Assembly: GCA_963070105.1 (NCBI GenBank)
Contig: OY718808.1
Coordinates: forward strand, 6,859,738 to 6,923,737
DNA length: 64,000 bases
Source: Litomosoides sigmodontis
Lineage: Eukaryota; Nematoda; Chromadorea; Rhabditida; Onchocercidae
Direction of reading: 5' to 3'
Below the pieces are notes generated by a model. It searched no databases, was not told where the DNA came from, and saw only the letters and a list, made by a program, of their open reading frames with translations. The translations under genes were made by a program, and so were the position numbers. Shown in pieces: positions 50,843-63,794 of the stretch (within the stretch, counting starts at the first letter, position 1; each line of letters starts with the position of its first letter).

Positions 50843-52402
50843 TCACTTGCTGCTTTTGCTGTATCTTGCCGATTCCGACTCACGACGAGATGCCGACGAG
50901 CGACGGCGCGCAATTTTAGCTGCTTGCTTTTCCTAAATAAAATTTAAAAAGATCCGCACAAAAGTGACTCTTCGAAACAATCAAACAAAAAAGGATTTGT
51001 AGGTCGGAGTTTACGAATACCAAAAATTTCATAACCTGCAACTTATAGTAACGAATCATGTATTTGCCCAACATAAGCAAAACTGCAGAAAAATGAAAGC
51101 TGGATTAGCATTTACAAACCTTGGAGTACTGTGCCATCATCTTATGGTACTGAGCCTCTTCCTCACGGCGTTTCACGCTTCGTTTAATTTTCATTGCTAA
51201 ACGTCTGCGTTTACGTTGCAACACAACTGGTGTTATCAACCGCTGGATCTTTGGCGCTTTACTTCGTGGTTTTTTACCTGAAACAACAGGTGATATATTT
51301 CATTCCCATCACCTGCAAGAGAAAGCAGCCATTTGGTGGAGCTTACTACTGTTTCCGGGGAGGAGTCTTTCTAGAGAAGAGATATTTAATAAACAGGAAA
51401 TATTTAAAATACGCCGATACAAGCAATAATTCCAATTACGCCTATAGCTGCGTAGATAACAGGAGATATTTAAAACACAATCGCCAGCATCGAAATTTAC
51501 AGAAATGCAACAAATAATTGCAAAATTTACCTTCTTTTTCGGGCAGTTTCCGACGGATAACATACTTCCTAACATCATCATTCTTCGTTAGATTGAATAA
51601 TTTGCGGATTTTAGATGCACGTTTGGGTCCCAAACGACGTGGAACTGTGGTATCTGTTAAACCAGGAATTTCTTGCTCGCCTAAAATAGATTTAAACGAG
51701 ATGTTGAAAGTCAATTTCTAAGATCTAACAAATTCGATAGATCTTGAATTCCTTGCAGTAATATGACCCCTTACCTTTCTTTACAATGATTAAAGCAAGG
51801 GCAGATAAATTAGCGTCAACAATACAGCCGCGCACTGATTTCCGCCTACGTTCCCCATCTCGACGAGACCGGTAGCAAGAATGTCCCTTTGACAGCAGTA
51901 AGCGCACGCGCCCATTTGTTAAAACGCCTTGTTTCATTGGAAAACCTTGCTTATCATTACCACCAGTTATACGCAAAACATAACCCTAGAATAATATACG
52001 TTTTTCCTCCCTATTTACCATCATTGGGATCAGTGACGTGGTACATTTCCTACGCCAAATTTGCATATATTACTTAAATAACAATGCAAGTTAATCAAAA
52101 TTCAGCGCCTTTGAGTTTATTATGTGAAGTATAAACAGAATGGTAGAAATGTACCGCATACTTCTTGAAACTACCCTCAAGTTGAAAAGAATACAAAAGA
52201 ATCCGCCAATCAAAGGACCAGAAAAAGCTGAAATGGTGGACTACACATCGAGAACTTAAAATACCTTCCACTCATCGCCCAAAGCATCGGCTTCTACTTC
52301 TTGAGCCATTCTTTTTTCATAGAAAATCCGCAACTTCTTTTCATCATCGATTTCAAAGACCTTTTGACAGCCAGTAGTCGGATATGCTATGTTCAACTTC
52401 AT
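50843..52402 (-). CDS. rps-6: 40S ribosomal protein S6
   Basis: A component of the small ribosomal subunit and the classical target of S6 kinase downstream of mTORC1. Five exons on the minus strand: 52402-52265, 51985-51775, 51680-51531, 51277-51120, 50932-50843; 248 residues against 249 in human. The reading begins [20 protein letters not shown] and includes [61 protein letters not shown] and [19 protein letters not shown], all matching eukaryotic S6. The C-terminal tail ([19 protein letters not shown]) keeps an RRRSS cluster like the S6-kinase phosphorylation sites of other animals. All five exons have clean splice signals. Its start follows a GCTTCAG acceptor by 11 bases. Confidence 0.97.
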
Positions 52403-52413
52403 TTCTCTTCTCT

Positions 52414-52423
52414 CTGAAGCTAC
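52414..52423 (-). promoter_or_regulatory. Probable trans-splice acceptor of rps-6
   Basis: On the minus strand GTAGCTTCAG precedes the initiator ATG by 11 bases with no upstream coding exon. Ribosomal protein genes are usually trans-spliced in nematodes. Confidence 0.5.
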
Positions 52424-52764
52424 TCACCTAAAATTAATTGACCATGAAAAGCTTGACCCAAACAGAATGATTCAAACCAAACATCCTTCTCTTAACCTTG
52501 AAATCTTGAAAGCAGGGTAACCTGCCTCATCAGAATTTCGCAGATAAGGAAAACGTGAAACAAAGCTAAACACTTGAAAATAAATTGGAAGTCCAGCAAT
52601 GATTGCCCCACTACTGGGCTCAATCCATATCCCACCTTAGACAACAACAAATAGCATAAAAAAAAACGTCGGACTTCCTCCACTACTACACAGCAATTAT
52701 CGAGCTCCTAGTAAACCCATGTCCACGAACACAGCTACCCACCCACGCGTACAACCATCGTTAA

Positions 52765-52860
52765 CACAACAACCGCCACACCTGGTAAATCAGGCAACCC
52801 CTAAAACCACCCAACAACAACCACCATACCCGGTAAATCTAGCAACCCCTAAAACCACTC
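52765..52860 (+). repeat. 48-base tandem repeat, two units
   Basis: Units 52765-52812 and 52813-52860 both read ACAACAACC(G/A)CCA, then GGTAAATC, GCAACCCCTAAAACCAC and CA, with few differences. The unit is C-rich on the plus strand. Confidence 0.85.
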
Positions 52861-52891
52861 AACATCGTGATATATATATATAGATTCCTGA

Positions 52892-53140
52892 TCTCGTGGA
52901 CTGAATAATTCTGGAAATGAAGTGAGGCGACTGCGTAGTAGCACTGACGTGGTAAGTGAGAAAAGAGTGGACGTCGTGGATTTGAAGAATAAGCCCAACA
53001 AACCGAATGTAACGGTTCCACCTGAAAGAAAAGTGAACAAACCTAAGATAGAAAAGAAACGGCCAAAGCTATTCCCGCAGCTCCGCTATAGTCATTGTTA
53101 CACAGGCTGGACTATACGAAAATGCCTTCCCGCACGATAA
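52892..53140 (+). other. Coding-like Lys/Pro-rich frame without start codon
   Basis: Open for 82 codons, with a basic Lys/Pro stretch (NKPNKPNVTVPPERKVNKPK). No in-frame ATG exists and a strong GTG|GTAAGT donor at 52951 interrupts it. A second strong donor (GCG|GTAAGT at 53169/53170) ends a short ATG frame starting 53123. It could be exons of an unresolved gene divergent from rps-6, or chance. Confidence 0.2.
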
Positions 53141-56100
53141 CAAAAGTGTCAATGACGGTGATGGCGGTAAGTTCGGTTGTTGCACTGAGGTGTTATGCAA
53201 TGAGTACTGTTAGCAGTGGTCACCTGAATGGACAATGGTATTTAGAGGCAAGTGATGTCCTTATGCATGGAAATGGTCGAACAGTATGGATGTTCTTGGG
53301 GAAATAGTTGACGAGTAAATTTAAATTAATTTCACTGGTAATTTTAGTGGGTAGTGCTTCTCAAAGCGCTCTAAGGATCAGCTCGTTTTATTGGTTGGAA
53401 AAAAGTTTCTACGAAGAAAAACTAGTTATTGCATGTCATCTGAAATACAACAAATAATTTGCACTGATTCAGGCTGATTTCTTTCTCGCACTCATCAATT
53501 TCATTCATTTCATTGTTTGCTATTAAAACCATTAGTTTTATTGGATAAGCCATCTGCTTTTCCCACCTGATGAGTTCTTTTCAGGATGGCACCTTAGGGA
53601 ATTTAACCTTACATTTATAAAACACTTCGCACCAAATAGCTGAATATTCTGCTCACGCAAATAATGAGATGTATTGGGTGTTTTGTGTTGAAGCATTGAA
53701 AGATTGGGCAATTTCATAAACATTGCTCCATGCACACCTATTTCACTTGCAACTACGTGTGTGTGAGGGAGAGAGAAGTCGTTATGCTTTTGCTCATTTT
53801 ACGTCTAATTGGTTTGTTTTCCACCAAAGTCGCTCATTCATTGCTATTCATTACTCGTTGAAATAATGCTGCAATGTATGATTAAGTTTTACGGTGAGTA
53901 ATTTGATTTTCCATGATTAATCGTCGATTAAATTTATTAATAAATAATACTGAAGTGCTGCGGTGATGTGAAACTCTCCATATCGATGAGAATGGGTGAG
54001 TTGTTCGGTGTTAAGAAATTGAGAAAATTATTGTATATATTGAATGTTAATATATAAAAATACTCCATACCATGTACAGTCTCCAGGTAATTACTTAAGA
54101 TGTCAAATTGAATATATTTTTTAGGATTAAATAATTTTCGATATTTATAGCTCGCTTTGCATCTCATTCAGTGTTAGCAGCAGTTCCATATACTTGTTAA
54201 ATTATTCAAATTCATTTGTAATATAATCCTTTGTATTTCACTACTGCGAACTTTTTAACGAAAATAATTTTACAAATTACTTGTGTAAAAAAATTCAGTC
54301 CGCATAAGAATTCAGAATAATAATAGTGAAAAATAATTATAACAGTAAATAATAATAGTCATGAAGGACGGGAACATGAAGTGAGGAAGGAAGGAAGACG
54401 CGATTTACACTTCCAATAAAATTTTCAAAAAACTTCCAATAAAATTTCGCTAAATTAGAAAGACGGTAAGTGGAATCACAAACGAAAGACTCCTTTTTGT
54501 GAAAAAAAAGGTCGTTTCAGAAAGCTGCTATGATGGGTAACGTTAGCTGTAATATTATGCTGTTGTAGTAATCGATATCCTCCCAACTCTCGATGCTATG
54601 GGGAAGTCCGAAGAAGGCTAACCGACTAATCATTTTTATATTTTTCTCTTTTCCCAACTGCTCGTACCAATTTAATTCCATTTTAACTTTTAAACTTCTG
54701 TAGTAGCCTTGTTAACTGTGGAGCTTATTTCTAACTAACTTTCAAGAAACAATTCACTGAATTGACGATGTAGCAGCGGAGGGATAAGAGAGGAAGGAGG
54801 GCAGAAGAAAAATTGAATTGAAGCGCAAACGTTTAATGGTAAATTGATGTGGTAAGGTTAAGTGACAGAAGCTTGAACCTCTTTTTACAATTTTTTGGAC
54901 TCTTCCTGAAACAAACCCTATGAGAGTAAGAAACCTCGGTGAAAATCAAAATATATCAGTTTGGTAAGTTTAATGCGTTATAATCAGATCAGTGCGTTCG
55001 TATTAGATTGGTCAGATGAAATTTTATTTTAATGATAAGCAATTCATTGGTTTTAATTTTTTTAGAATGACATGAATAAATAATTTTCCTATCACCAGAA
55101 TGTAATTTCATCTAACTTAATTCATAATCATATTTTTATTCTGCTTGGTGAAAACATAAAAAAGAAAAACCATCTCACACTGATTACTAATTTATTTCTC
55201 ATTTTTCAAATGTAATTTTCAATTCAGTATTAAGAAAGCATTGTTATTCACATAAGAAACCTTTCTGTTCTAAGCTCAAACTATAGAATCATTAATACTT
55301 CTTCTTCCTTTTCATCACTTCGCAAAAAATTCAAAGTAGTTTTGCAGTTAATTACCTCCAACGCATACAACGCTTGAGGAAGTAAGTGTTCTTTAGGCAG
55401 ACTTGTGATATTTTGCAACATTTTGCCATCAGCGCTTAAGAGTGTGTAATTTTAGGAAAGAAGATATTTGTGGCTTAGAAGAGAATGAGTGAAATATGTG
55501 GAGCGTTCTCTGATAGAGACATGAAAATTTTGGGATAAACTCATTCACATGCGCATTCGCTTACTTTATTAGCTCTTTTAACATTAAACTAATGAATGCA
55601 CTTCCTACTTTCATATTTTCATCAAATTCATCCTCCATTAGAAGCCCTGGAAAATAGCAGCAATTTTGATTGCCTAATTCAACTATGCTCTTTTTTTTCT
55701 CCCTTCTTCTCTCTCTCTCCCTTCCACAGTGTCACTATTGCACGCATAAGCATTTGTTGTATTCTATGATTATTGAGTTTGCTCTTCGTCGCTGCAACTA
55801 ACTCTATTTTAATGAGTATATTTACGTGGATGGTACTCAGTGTAACTTTCATTCGGCAACAAAAAGATCCCATCTATTTTTGAAAATACTAAAATCCTCT
55901 CTCTTATCACATCTATCATTAACAAATCGAAATTTATACCTTTTCCGAATCTAATCCTAATTAATGATTCTTCTTATTGCTATTGTTTTGGTTATCGTCC
56001 ATGTTCGCAGCGCATTTCAAATTAGAAATGATTGATTGACTTACATTATACTTCGAGCGTAAGGTAGGCTGTCCTTAAGAACGTTTACAACTAATGGCCA

Positions 56101-56997
56101 TCGAAAAGAATGTTTGTTTATGTTTACTGTTTGCATCGATGATCGTTCATCGTTCAATGTTGTCAGTGTAAATGTAGTTGATGTTTGTTAAAGGATGATA
56201 AATCTGTCATTTGTTCGCCAAAGGAAAGTAATAGGTTTGTCTAAAGGTAATCAATTCTCTTTATTGACGTCATTATCAATTTCTACTTTTAATGGTAGTA
56301 TTATTGTTGCATTTATTGTTGCACCTAAGTAAGTGTCTTTCTCCTAGCAGTGATGGATGATTCATTAGTCTTCTCGACTTTTTTCAATTTCTCCTTCTCG
56401 TCAAACTCCTCCCGAAAAAGCTCTTTACTTTTTCGATATTTGTTGAATTGAAGAATAAAATAATGAAACATTAAAGAGAAAGTCTTTTGAAATTCACAAT
56501 CCCAAGAGGCTATTGCAATCGAATGATGTGTGTGGGCGGGGTGGAAGTGAGCAATGATAAGTGTTATATTGAACTTATAAAAGTTAACATTGTGGTGGAA
56601 TTCCTAGGAACACTTAAATACTTCATTTTTTCACGTTTACAATTGTCAGATTTTATTTTAATTGCATTTTATGGTATAAATCAATAAAGTGAAAAAGTGA
56701 AGTAGTGAAGTGCATTCATTTGCTGAGGGCATTAACAGTATTAGTATTTGCTGGGTTTGGATATAAATTAATTTTAAATGCTAGCAATGTCCGAGAGAAA
56801 GTAAGGTGCACATTAGTAAAGAAGTGAGTTGGTAATCTCAATTTAATTGACAGAGTAGCAGCATTCGGCAAAAATTTATTTACTTTCAGACATTGTCTTT
56901 AATATTAGCAATGCGCTAATTTAACTGTTAATATCTTAGGTGATAAAATGACACTCATCGCATTTATCAGTGATATTTGGATGGAAGTGTTGTTGCA

Positions 56998-59900
56998 ATG
57001 TTAGGCTCACAATCCTTGACCTTTCTCATCAATCGAGCAACAAAATCATTTCGCTCAAGTAGTCGTCAGAAAATTACTTTTGAAAATTGCAAAAGTCAAG
57101 AAAAAGGAACATCTGCTCACCACCTGTTCTACAATCAGCAAAAGCAAACTTCGCTTCGGTCATTAGACACCTTGGCTCTATCAAGCATGCATGGTCAACA
57201 CCACTGCATTAAGTAAGTGATAAAGTGATATTTATTACTTGTTTATTTCTGTCGCAAATATTTGCAATGCTTTCGAAACTTGTTCAATAATTACGAATAA
57301 TTACGGTCAAATTTTGACTTTCACATTAAATTTATGCAAAATTCCTTCTAACAATAATAACTAACTTATGCTACATTATTTCATTACACTTTAAACAGTA
57401 TCTTTCAAAAGCAAAAAAAAAACTTAAAGAAAAAAAGATGTTGACAAAACCATTATAATCTCCATGAGCTGATGCTTGGTTTGACACATTTCATTTTTAA
57501 TTAGACTTGGCTGTGCTATATAATTAAATAAAAAATATATACATAATTAGATGAAATTGAAAAAAAATGAAAAATAATGACTTAGTTGGAAAACAGAGTG
57601 CTAAAGCACTACAGAGAGCTAACATAAATTGAAATAATAAGTGGAAAGTTTTAATTCTTACCATTTCAAATGAATGTAATTGAAAAAAAAACTTCAGTTG
57701 AGAAAAAAATGAAAAATTTGAAAGATTTGTTATTTGGAATAAATCGTCTAAAGAGAGTAGTAGTTGTTGTTGCTGCTGCATTAGTGACGCCTGTAATAAA
57801 ATAAGAAAAATGTGTCAAATACAGTAAGCGAACAATCCAGGAAGGACAGTATATGATCCAGGAGTTACTAGTACACTGCATATACGAATAAAATATTCAA
57901 TTTTAAGCTTTTGACAACAAATTTTACCTTCACGTTTCTAATTTCAAGTGACTGCTTTAATTTCATCCAATCTTAATTTCGTTAAACTTCAATTTAACAC
58001 TTCTTTTGCTCGAGAAAAGCAATTATTAGCCTAGCGGTTTATTAAATTTAACTATCGCATGATTGTAAAGGATAAGTTTGGGACTTAATTTTACAAAAGA
58101 GATACTGGTAAATTCAAGATGAAGGAGTAAACTGGCCACATCGAACTTCAGGACTAAATATTTCATTATTGTGGCTGATTGTGGTGGTTGCGATTGCTCG
58201 AGATTTATCCATAAGTTGCTCAGATCAACCGGCAACAGTATGACAACGGGTAAATTTCAGTACTTAATTAATTTAAAGTTTATTAAATTTAACGTAGAAA
58301 ATTATCTTCAAAGTTGTTATAAGTGCAGTAATATTAGCTTTGTATTGCACTTTCTATGTGCACCACGCAATGATGTTGCTATAGCAAACGAATGTTGAAA
58401 AAAAACTTGAAATGATTGGCAATTTGCAGATCGTCAAGCCAATATGATATCCTTCCGAATTGACAATTTAGTAAAGCATGTGACTTTAGCCGAAGTCAAC
58501 TTTGAAAAAGTAAAAATTTTGAAATGTTTTCAAAAATAAAATCTAGAATAATTATAATGCGCGAGAAAGTTCCATTGCAACTAACAGCATAATTTCAGGT
58601 CAATAAGTAAGTATAAAGCGCGAGAAAAGAAATTCAGAGTATAATATATTTGAATTTTCTGATCATTGGATGATCAATAATGAGATAATAAAGTCTAAAT
58701 TTAATTTTGCGCATACTTGCCATTTCGATACTTTGAAGGCTAATGAATTACAGATTAATTTCCATGAAATATTCACCTTCGTTTCATGAAACATAATTAA
58801 TGCATTTGGAAATGTTTTCATCATTCCTTGCTATAATAACACGTAGGGTGGTAGGATAGCGTATATGAAACTTCATTTTCAGCTTATTTCATCTTATCAC
58901 TGTGAAACTTCGTTCCTTTTAATTTCGAAAAGCTTTTTTTTGACAATAACCATTGCGAATCACTTCATCACTCATCGTTGGTTAGATCAAAAAGAAGTGA
59001 ACAATTTTTTGACGAATAGCATGAATTTTTTTTGTTTGCGAAGTATCAAAAGTGACAAATCGTTAAATTTTTAAATATTATTCAAAATTTAAATATTACA
59101 CTTTTTTAATTTTAACGAATATTTCAATTATGAATTAAAGAGTTGTAGCCAAAAGATACAAAAAAGTAATTATCTTTGGTGCTTATTTCCTAAAGTGAGA
59201 AAGAGGAATACTTGGCATGATCATTCTTTTACATTACTTATAAATCAAAAATGAGGTCGTGTGATATCAAATTGCTTATTGATAGTTATTTTCCAAGATA
59301 CTCACTGCACAACCACTCTGGCGAGTATAAGAGTTAGCAAGAAGTCTATATCAGGCGAATACGGAAGTGATAATAGGTCATGGAATTAATTGAATTGAAT
59401 CGAAGCTTAAATTTCAGCATGATCTTTGGTCTACTTTGGATTTTGACGGATGCATTCTACTTTATTCAACGAAAAATTCAAACTCTTATAAATATGCAAT
59501 GAAAAAACTTTGTATGTTTCATACACTTTCATTGCAATTTTCATTTTTCCCTTCCTTTTTTTTTTTAAAAAAAAAGGAGAAAAATATTCAATCATCAAAA
59601 AAATTCCAATTTTTCCTTGAAATGAAAATAATTTTTATAATTTTAGCGCAACTAAGAGATCTGAAGGAGAAGTATTTACTTTGGCTGATTGGTATTGTTT
59701 CTGATCCAGCGGCACCATCATCTGCACCAAGGACCACATCATATGAACGTAACTTTTCTGAAGTAATCTCTCGAGTAATCTGAAGAGCAAGTAGCACTTA
59801 GGAGAGAAATGAAGTGATAAGAGCTGATTGAAGGAGAGTGTAGAAGGTGATGGATCGAAAATGGAAATGGGCATTTCTCGTTTTAGAAGCTAAAGCAAAC

Positions 59901-62900
59901 TCGGCAAAAATGGGCGCACGATATTGGGAAGTGATACCGGACGGGAAGACACCGAGGAGTCCGCTAGTTTATCATCAAATTGTCATGGAACTCATATCAC
60001 TAATCGATAACTCAAAACTTGACGCACCTTCAACGGACAAGATCACTTTTGAATTTAATAAAAATTCGCAAGTAATACGAAAAGGATCAAGAAGTTGCGA
60101 GTACATTTCATTCCCATAAAGCTCGTCAAATTTATTTCTCGCACTACTAACTTGCCGATATTACGTGTATTCCAAGTGAACAGGTTTATTCAAAATTTTT
60201 ATGTCTAAATTTCAACAAACTTTGGTTCATTAATATACAAATAAAACTTTTCCTATTTGTTCAACTTTTATTTCATTCATGTAAGATCATTTTCAGCTAG
60301 CACTTTGAGAAGGAAAATTAAATTCTAGAAAATCAATTTCTTATTCGTTCATTTTTCTTTTTATTCCTACGAAAGGATTATTGAAAGAAATTGCTTTGAA
60401 ATTAGTAATTTAAGCCTTTAGGTATTTTATGCTGATAATTTACTCGGTTTCGTTAAAATTGTGCGGGCAAAGAAGTACGTCAAACTAACTGATCGTAATT
60501 TCCTTCCTTTGTATCTTATCATTGTACGGCAATTTTAACAATTAATTGTATTTAAAATTCGAATGCATTTTATTTTTGATATTTGACTCACAGTAACCAT
60601 GAAATTTAATCACTGAAACCACAAATTGAAGCATTTCAAACGATTATTGTTGACGATCACCAATGAGAAGATGAGCAATCCAACAAATTGCTGAAAATGT
60701 TCTTTTTTTTCTGTTAATTTATCGCTTCCTATGATCGATCGGTTCATTTTTACTTTCCATTTTCTGTTTCGTTTTAATAAACTAAAAGAAAAAAAGAGTT
60801 CAAAATTCAAACTTCTTGTTCTTCCCAATGCATATAATATGCGAGAAAATTATGCACAATGCGGAAAGGAATGGAAAATTTTATAAATTTGAAGCATACT
60901 CCGTTCGATGATGGGAAATTAAAATTGAAATTGCAAAGGCATAAGTGTGCTGCTAGCAAAACGGAAAGTTGCATAAAACGATGTGAAGTGTTGCTGTGAT
61001 GGTCAGGCGAGCTGTAGCTATTAGCTATGCGAAGTATTTGATTAAAAATTTCAGTGAATCAGTGCTTTCGCTACTAATCTCGCACTTTATCACATTATCA
61101 TACTTATCATTCCATCCATCATTACTCTCATATTTTCTCTGTGCACTGTTTGCACGACACAATTTTATTTCTTTCTTTAGCTTTAAACTTCAAAGCGCAA
61201 CCGCTGTTAACTGATGTTAATTCATAGTGTCCAGAAAGAATTGATCATTTTAGAGTTAATTTTAATTAGAACTAACGTCGAATGAAATAAAATGAAATAA
61301 AAATTGTGGAACAATCAGTGAGTGTATAAAGTGAAAGTGTTCATTGAAGTGAAATAATAGAATTCTCGCATTTCACCTTTTCATCAAACATCTGTCGCAA
61401 TTAATTAGCAGAGATTGCAATGAAATGAATAATAATAATAATAATAGTGCATTGAGTTTACCCAAAAAATTATGCATTTTCAACTTCCACCTGACACTTT
61501 AGTGTGATTAAATCAAATACCTCAAGGTGATATCGAAGTGATTTTTCAATTAGAAAAATTGCTGATAACAAGATCTTAATAAAATTAGAGAAATTTTAAT
61601 TGAAATTTCATTTTGTTTGCATATAACTAATCGTACTCTACGTATTGTCTTCTTTTAAATTGTTTATTTTTTTTTCAATTGAATTGCTTCTCTAATTTTT
61701 ATTTTAAAGTTTACTTTATAGTAAAGTTTAATAAAATAGTAAACTTTAGCTAATAACCAAAAGATTTCAAATTTTACAACAATTCCCTTTCACTTAATTT
61801 GCTACGCTTCGCAAATTATTAGGCGCAACTTAGCCTCATTCTTCTCCATTAAGTAAATTGGGTTCAACAAATGGAAAATAATTGCGAACGCAATCGATGA
61901 AGCAATTAAATAAGAAGAACTAGCCGATCAAAAGGGATGAAATTCTTGGAAGAGTGGACAGCGGGAAGGAGGAGGTGCGCACTGAAGAGCTTTGGTGGAT
62001 AGATGCTTGCACAGCTTAGCTTTGCTAGCTAACAGATGCCGTTGTTCGACTCTCCCAAGTCATTTCTATTCCTTTTGCGGCATTTTATGATTTAACAAAG
62101 ACACTGCGCTTAATTCACTAGTGAAAGTTGCGGTCATAGAGCGAAGTAAAGGTCAGCATCGGAGGTGTTACCTATGAGTGATAATGAACTTTGTCCTTTT
62201 TGTTTACAAACAAGTGCAATTAAATTTCTGCTTTCTTAAAAAAACACACACACACACACAAGTATCTGAGAAGAAATGTTTGTAAAATATTCAATAATTA
62301 CAAAATTCACAAAAAAAAGCAAGAAGAGAGAACAAAGAAGAAAAATCCGATCAAATCAAAATTTTCATTCTCAGCAACTTTTAACGGTATCTGTTAGTAA
62401 CCTAAAAACACTCGGGAAACAAAATTTTGAATTACTTAATGTTATTGCAAAAAATTAATAAATGATATGTTATTTAATAAATTGTTAAAGTACGAGCTTG
62501 CCGATAAGATTTCATAGTACGTAGGAAACTTTAAATTAAAATAAATTATGTGAGTTGAACACCACATCAAGCAATCATCAAATGACATGGATATTATTAA
62601 TTTCATCCGCAATGAAATGATGTTGCTAACCATTTAGCAAGAAGAAGAGAATAGCTTACAAAAGCATATGGTAATAAAGAGAGAGAGAGAGAGAGGAGAG
62701 AGAGGGAGAGAGAGGCGGCACCTGTTATTTTACACTTTTACCCCTTTCTTCGCTTCCTCTGAAGAAACACATGAAGTGAACTGAACAACATTTTCATGTT
62801 TTTTTCTTCCCAACTTTTCCCGACCGACGAAAGGATTTCATTGCTATCTTTCGCTTCCAATGACTGTAAGTTTAAATTTTTGCTTGTAAATGAAGATTGC

Positions 62901-63794
62901 CCGAATGTTTGCTAAAAATTGAAATAATTTATGCTACGAAACGTTCACCTTTATCTTTTCACATTAGCACTTACTTGAAGGATATTGGAGAAGAGATAGT
63001 TCTGTTGCCGTACAGTAATGGTATTAATGATAACGACGACGGCGATAACGAAAAAGCTAGGGAAGCGACGAGTACCGATCACGTGGTGAGGAGGAATGAG
63101 GGCGATGAACTGCGTGACCGTGAAGTGCCACTACCAGTACCGCCACAGCCTGTAGAAGCAGGAGAGCCAGGACAACCTGAGCAGCTGCCGGAATCTTCTC
63201 CTCATTATCCACAACCTTCATCAACACTACGAGCACCCGAAGCATTTCAGATTATTGCTACCGGCCTGAATCCGGAAATGCAACAGTACGCATCATCGCT
63301 TGCCAGTGAAGCTCTAACACAGTTAGTGTTGTTGTTTTTTGATAAAATTTAATCAATCAAATTAACTATTTCATCCATTCAAATGATTTCCTTCTGGTAA
63401 CGTGCAACTGCTAAAAAAATATTCCTCTCGTCATTTATCATTTCAGAATTAAAACAAAATATTTGTATTAAATGAAATATAATCGCTAAATTTATTCGAC
63501 TTCAAAAGGTAAGCGTAATTGGTAAATAACTGAGTTGCAACTGAGTACGTGGAGAAATGAAATGCGATTAGTTTCATCAGTAGTGCAATGACTGACTATT
63601 TCAGATTTCCCAACCACGTGATGGCAATTGCGCGTCACATTATGGTGAATTTTGAGGAGCGCTATGGACCACCGTGGGGTTGTACCGTAAGTGATGGACA
63701 ACTGGGATTCTCTCTACGTTACGATCGCGAGAATTACGCTTATTTCGCCTTATTGCAACACACCATCTTTCTCTACAAAGCATTAATTGCATGA
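56998..63794 (+). CDS. LC8-type dynein light chain domain protein with long N-terminal extension
   Basis: Proposed exons: 56998-57212, 62968-63321, 63605-63794, giving 252 residues. The C-terminal 90 residues resemble dynein light chain LC8: the segment around ASSLASEALTQ, then VMAIARHIMVNFEERYGPPW, GCTVSDGQLGFSL and YAYFALLQHTIFLYKA, which matches the family pattern of helices and the YxPxWxC strand. LC8 proteins are hubs that dimerise short linear motifs on dynein and other partners. The preceding region (about residues 72-165) is acidic then proline-rich (PLPVPPQPVEAGEPGQPEQL) and probably disordered. Free-standing LC8 is about 89 residues, so the extension is unusual. The last two exons are well supported. 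The first is linked across a 5.8 kb intron only by matching phase and a strong AA|GTAAGT donor, and other exons may lie between. Confidence 0.7.
59645..60119 (+). other. Coding-like interval inside the long intron
   Basis: A TTATAATTTTAG acceptor at 59647 is followed by 45 open codons (QLRDLKEKYLLWLIGIVSDP...). A separate ATG frame at 59850-60119 encodes 89 residues (MDRKWKWAFLVLEAKANSAK...). Composition is less AT-rich than nearby. The first segment needs phase 1 and does not join the upstream exon of the dynein light chain gene, which ends in phase 2. A minus-strand frame also covers 59588-59797. Neither strand has a recognisable domain. Confidence 0.2.
62678..62716 (+). repeat. GA microsatellite
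   Basis: An imperfect (GA)n run about 250 bases before the second exon of the dynein light chain domain gene. Confidence 0.9.

Larger units (their letters stand above)
52424..56997. other. Intergenic upstream of rps-6
   Basis: About 4.6 kb. The left end holds a 48-base tandem repeat and an 82-codon coding-like frame without ATG. The rest is AT-rich with only short frames and no gene I can support. A TTTATCAG acceptor-like site at 56963-56970 precedes the exon of the next gene. Confidence 0.5.

Noticed and set aside
51194..51517. Plus-strand 107-codon frame
   Set aside because: It is antisense to rps-6 exon 4 and intron 3.
57524..57781. Minus-strand Gln/Phe-rich frame
   Set aside because: It is translation of a CAG/CAA run and T-rich DNA with no supporting signals.
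62897..62967. Frame upstream of the dynein light chain exon as an alternative start
   Set aside because: It opens with TTG, has no in-frame ATG, and a TTTTCACATTAG acceptor marks the exon start at 62968.
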